Origin: Candidatus Pacearchaeota archaeon
GTDB taxonomy: Archaea; Nanoarchaeota; Nanoarchaeia; Pacearchaeales; GW2011-AR1
Length of the DNA stretch: 7,680 nucleotides
Direction of reading: 5' to 3'
Assembly: GCA_002690445.1 (NCBI GenBank)
Contig: NZER01000012.1
Location: forward strand, 1-7,680
Of this stretch, positions 6,322 through 7,680 are shown piece after piece. Position 1 is the first letter of the stretch. Each line of letters starts with the position of its first letter. The notes below the pieces were generated by a model, which was given only the letters and a program-made list of their open reading frames with translations, had not been told where the DNA came from and did not search any database. A program made the position numbers and the translations under genes.

Positions 6322-6558
6322 CTAAAAAAACAAACCTTTTATTTTGTCAATTACACCTGCGCCTCCGCCGCTAGTTATAATAAAATAAATTATAATACCA
6401 AGACCCATCATAAATACTAGCCATTTTCTTTTCGCGGCAACGGCATAAAATTTTTCTTTTAGAGCGTTGATTTTCTCAATTCTCCATTGTCGGCGTTTTT
6501 CTGCCTTTTCTGCCCTTTCTTTTCTTCTCTTCTCTCTATTTTCTGGACTACCGAACAT
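6322..6558 (-). CDS. Small membrane protein with charged coiled-coil-like N-terminus (78 aa)
   Basis: No family is recognised. Residues 5-35 are extremely charged and probably helical (ENREKRRKERAEKAEKRRQW), followed by a basic KRK stop and a hydrophobic span at about 46-63 (WLVFMMGLGIIIYFIIT), then a Gly-rich link and a short amphipathic end (DKIKGLFF). The strongly basic N-terminal side should stay in the cytoplasm. The frame is open further upstream, to an ATG at 6627, but that would overlap the matrixin gene by 68 nt. The ATG at 6558 lies 1 nt after the matrixin stop with AGGGGG at good distance, so it is the better start. Placement suggests co-expression with both matrixins. Confidence 0.78.
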   Translation of the reverse strand: MFGSPENREKRRKERAEKAEKRRQWRIEKINALKEKFYAVAAKRKWLVFMMGLGIIIYFIITSGGGAGVIDKIKGLFF

Positions 6559-6559
6559 A

Positions 6560-7129
6560 TTAAGCCCCCTTGGGTTTTCCGTACAATTCTTGTATTCGTG
6601 GTATGTCGTCGTTTTCTTGTGGCTCAAAAACTTCTGGAGAGTAATATGGAGCCATCAAAGCTCCTGATACAGACGAGTGGGGCAGTCCCAGTATGTGGCC
6701 TATTTCATGTGCTGCAACATTTTTTAATAGCATTCCTGCATTATGTCCGTCAGACCATAGTTCTTCTGTGTCAAACTTCATAAGCAATTGTCCCGTATAA
6801 TTCGGTCTTGGTGGCAAATATGCCCACGCCAATGTTCCGTTTGGCCCATCAAAGTGATGCTTTTGTCCCGCCCCTATATTAATGACTATATTAGAAGACC
6901 CCTGTTTATCTATTTGTTTAAATTTTATGTTTGCTACTTTTGACCAAGAATCAAAAGCCTCTTTAATTGTTGAATCCCAAGCCTCTTTGGTGAGATCCGA
7001 GTCTCTGTTGGCAATAAAATAAGTTAAATTATCGTGACCCCAACTCTTTTTGGAAGATGATATATTAAAGTCTGGGCAGCCGCAACGAGGAACACCAAGA
7101 TCATCAACGTAGGATGTAGCAATATTCAT
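6560..7129 (-). CDS. Matrixin (M10, MMP-like) zinc protease without signal peptide
   Basis: Paralogue of the other matrixin in this window, 189 aa. It has HEIGHILGLPH (H141, E142, H145, H151) with a Met-turn ALMAP (M159). The MMP-style core is very clear: PRCGCPDF at 14-21 is close to the animal MMP cysteine-switch consensus PRCGxPD, followed by LTYFIANRDSDLTKEAWD, FDGPNGTLAWAY, VAAHEIGH and a terminal IQELYG. Cys16 is placed to ligate the zinc in a latent form. Unlike classical MMPs only 13 residues precede the switch, and no signal peptide is visible. The MMP structural-zinc histidines appear replaced (LAWAY, MKFD). The ATG at 7129 is chosen with GAGG 8 nt upstream; an in-frame TTG at 7150 is less likely. 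If the protein works outside the cytoplasm, release would have to be by lysis, by packaging in the virion, or by an unknown route. Confidence 0.92.
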   Translation of the reverse strand: MNIATSYVDDLGVPRCGCPDFNISSSKKSWGHDNLTYFIANRDSDLTKEAWDSTIKEAFDSWSKVANIKFKQIDKQGSSNIVINIGAGQKHHFDGPNGTLAWAYLPPRPNYTGQLLMKFDTEELWSDGHNAGMLLKNVAAHEIGHILGLPHSSVSGALMAPYYSPEVFEPQENDDIPRIQELYGKPKGA

Positions 7130-7154
7130 TATAATAGCCTCAATATACAATAGG

Positions 7155-7190
7155 TCTGTATATTATACACCAAGTATTTAGGCTATAAAT
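7155..7190 (-). promoter_or_regulatory. Possible sigma70-like promoter upstream of the matrixin cluster
   Basis: In the gap between the deoxyribosyltransferase-like gene and the matrixin, the minus strand has TATAAT (7167-7162) with TTTATA about 16 nt upstream (near 7189-7184, overlapping the preceding stop codon). The -10 element is perfect and the -35 is weak. A CTAAATAC sequence nearby vaguely recalls T4-type late promoters but does not match TATAAATA. AT-rich sequence gives such matches by chance, so this is tentative. Confidence 0.35.
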
Positions 7191-7680
7191 TAAAGAACAT
7201 CCATCGAGGACTACAGAAACCGCCCCCGTCTATTAAATCAAGGTAATTTTTCACTTTATTCCAACTGCTAAATATCATTTTGTGAGGAATAGCGCCTAAC
7301 AACCAGTCAGGAACGAATTTTTTGCCTTGTTCTATTCGAAGAATAATAGGCTTTTTCTGCCTATTTGCTAAGAAAAGTTCCTCATATGTACCGCATGGAT
7401 GTACATTTAAATCTAAATTTACAATTAAAAAATCAGATAAATCTACCATTCTTAGGTCTGTATTTCTAATAACCTTCATGCACTCTGCAACTTTGTCAAA
7501 TTCACCAGATTTCTTCCATTTTATTCTGGCTTCTCTGTTTTCTAGATCTTCTATACCTATGTCTATGGGCTTGTCAGACGGATCTAAAACAGTGACATTT
7601 TTATCTGTCAGGTAGCTGGCTATTGATCTTCGCCAGCCTACTCCCCCGTCTTCAACTCTATCCATGCAGCCACATAGATA
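7183..7680 (-). CDS. Nucleoside 2-deoxyribosyltransferase-like protein, N-terminus cut by window edge
   Basis: The frame is open from the right edge to TAG at 7185-7183. The first readable residues are YLCGCMDRVEDGGVGWR, which fit the YLxGPM-D...W(R) start of the nucleoside 2-deoxyribosyltransferase fold, so the ATG at 7665 is an internal Met and the true start lies just outside. Further on come the strand and loop SDFLIVNLDLN and the HPCGTYEELFLANRQKKPIIL region, where the G-T-x-x-E glutamate would be the nucleophile that cleaves the N-glycosidic bond. The protein ends in RWMFF, also common in this group. Members of the fold in phages are thought to act in nucleotide salvage or modified-base metabolism. 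It has Pro-Cys just before the Gly where classical NDTs have an Asp-containing segment, so substrate and activity are uncertain. Confidence 0.8.
   Translation of the reverse strand, partial: YLCGCMDRVEDGGVGWRRSIASYLTDKNVTVLDPSDKPIDIGIEDLENREARIKWKKSGEFDKVAECMKVIRNTDLRMVDLSDFLIVNLDLNVHPCGTYEELFLANRQKKPIILRIEQGKKFVPDWLLGAIPHKMIFSSWNKVKNYLDLIDGGGFCSPRWMFFNL

Noticed and set aside
6559..6627. Extended N-terminus for the 78-residue membrane protein
   Set aside because: It would overlap the matrixin coding end by 68 nt, whereas the ATG at 6558 has a good Shine-Dalgarno and a 1-nt gap.
7168..7182. T4-type late promoter (TATAAATA) upstream of the matrixin
   Set aside because: The sequence is CTAAATAC, without the full TATAAATA match, so I kept only a weak sigma70-like candidate.

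Overview
The window looks like part of a large, AT-rich, tailed-phage-type genome, most likely marine or environmental. All genes lie on the minus strand. They are packed with 1-2 nt gaps or ATGA stop/start overlaps, small unknown ORFs sit among enzymes, and a tmRNA gene is wedged inside the gene train. A bacterial chromosome or integrated element cannot be excluded, because no capsid, tail, terminase or integrase gene is visible. The tmRNA points to a bacterial or phage context rather than a eukaryotic virus. The host cannot be named from this sequence.

In the direction of transcription (right to left) the order is as follows. (1) A nucleoside 2-deoxyribosyltransferase-like enzyme, cut by the right edge. 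(2) A possible promoter in the only intergenic gap of about 50 nt between protein genes. (3) A matrixin-type (M10, MMP-like) zinc protease without a signal peptide. (4-5) Two small single-span membrane proteins. (6) A strong intrinsic terminator. (7) A second matrixin with a Tat-like leader. (8) A small protein ending in eight lysines. (9) A complete tmRNA of about 341 nt. (10-13) A translationally coupled glycan block: an exostosin/GT64-like glycosyltransferase, a PAPS sulfotransferase, a fucosyltransferase-like enzyme, and a 753-residue glycosyltransferase-methyltransferase fusion. (14) A zinc-ribbon protein cut by the left edge.

Two themes stand out. The first is a pair of paralogous matrix-metalloproteinase-like proteases. 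Each keeps a PRCG 'cysteine switch' just before the catalytic domain but lacks the usual helical propeptide, and two small membrane proteins lie between them. The second is a four-gene set able to build and decorate a glycan (sugar transfer, sulfation, fucose-like transfer, methylation), with a tmRNA directly upstream. A reasonable inference is that the glycan block modifies the virion or host surface and the proteases act outside the cytoplasm or on particle or host-surface proteins. The tmRNA would help ribosome recycling and protein tagging during infection. None of these roles is demonstrated by sequence alone.
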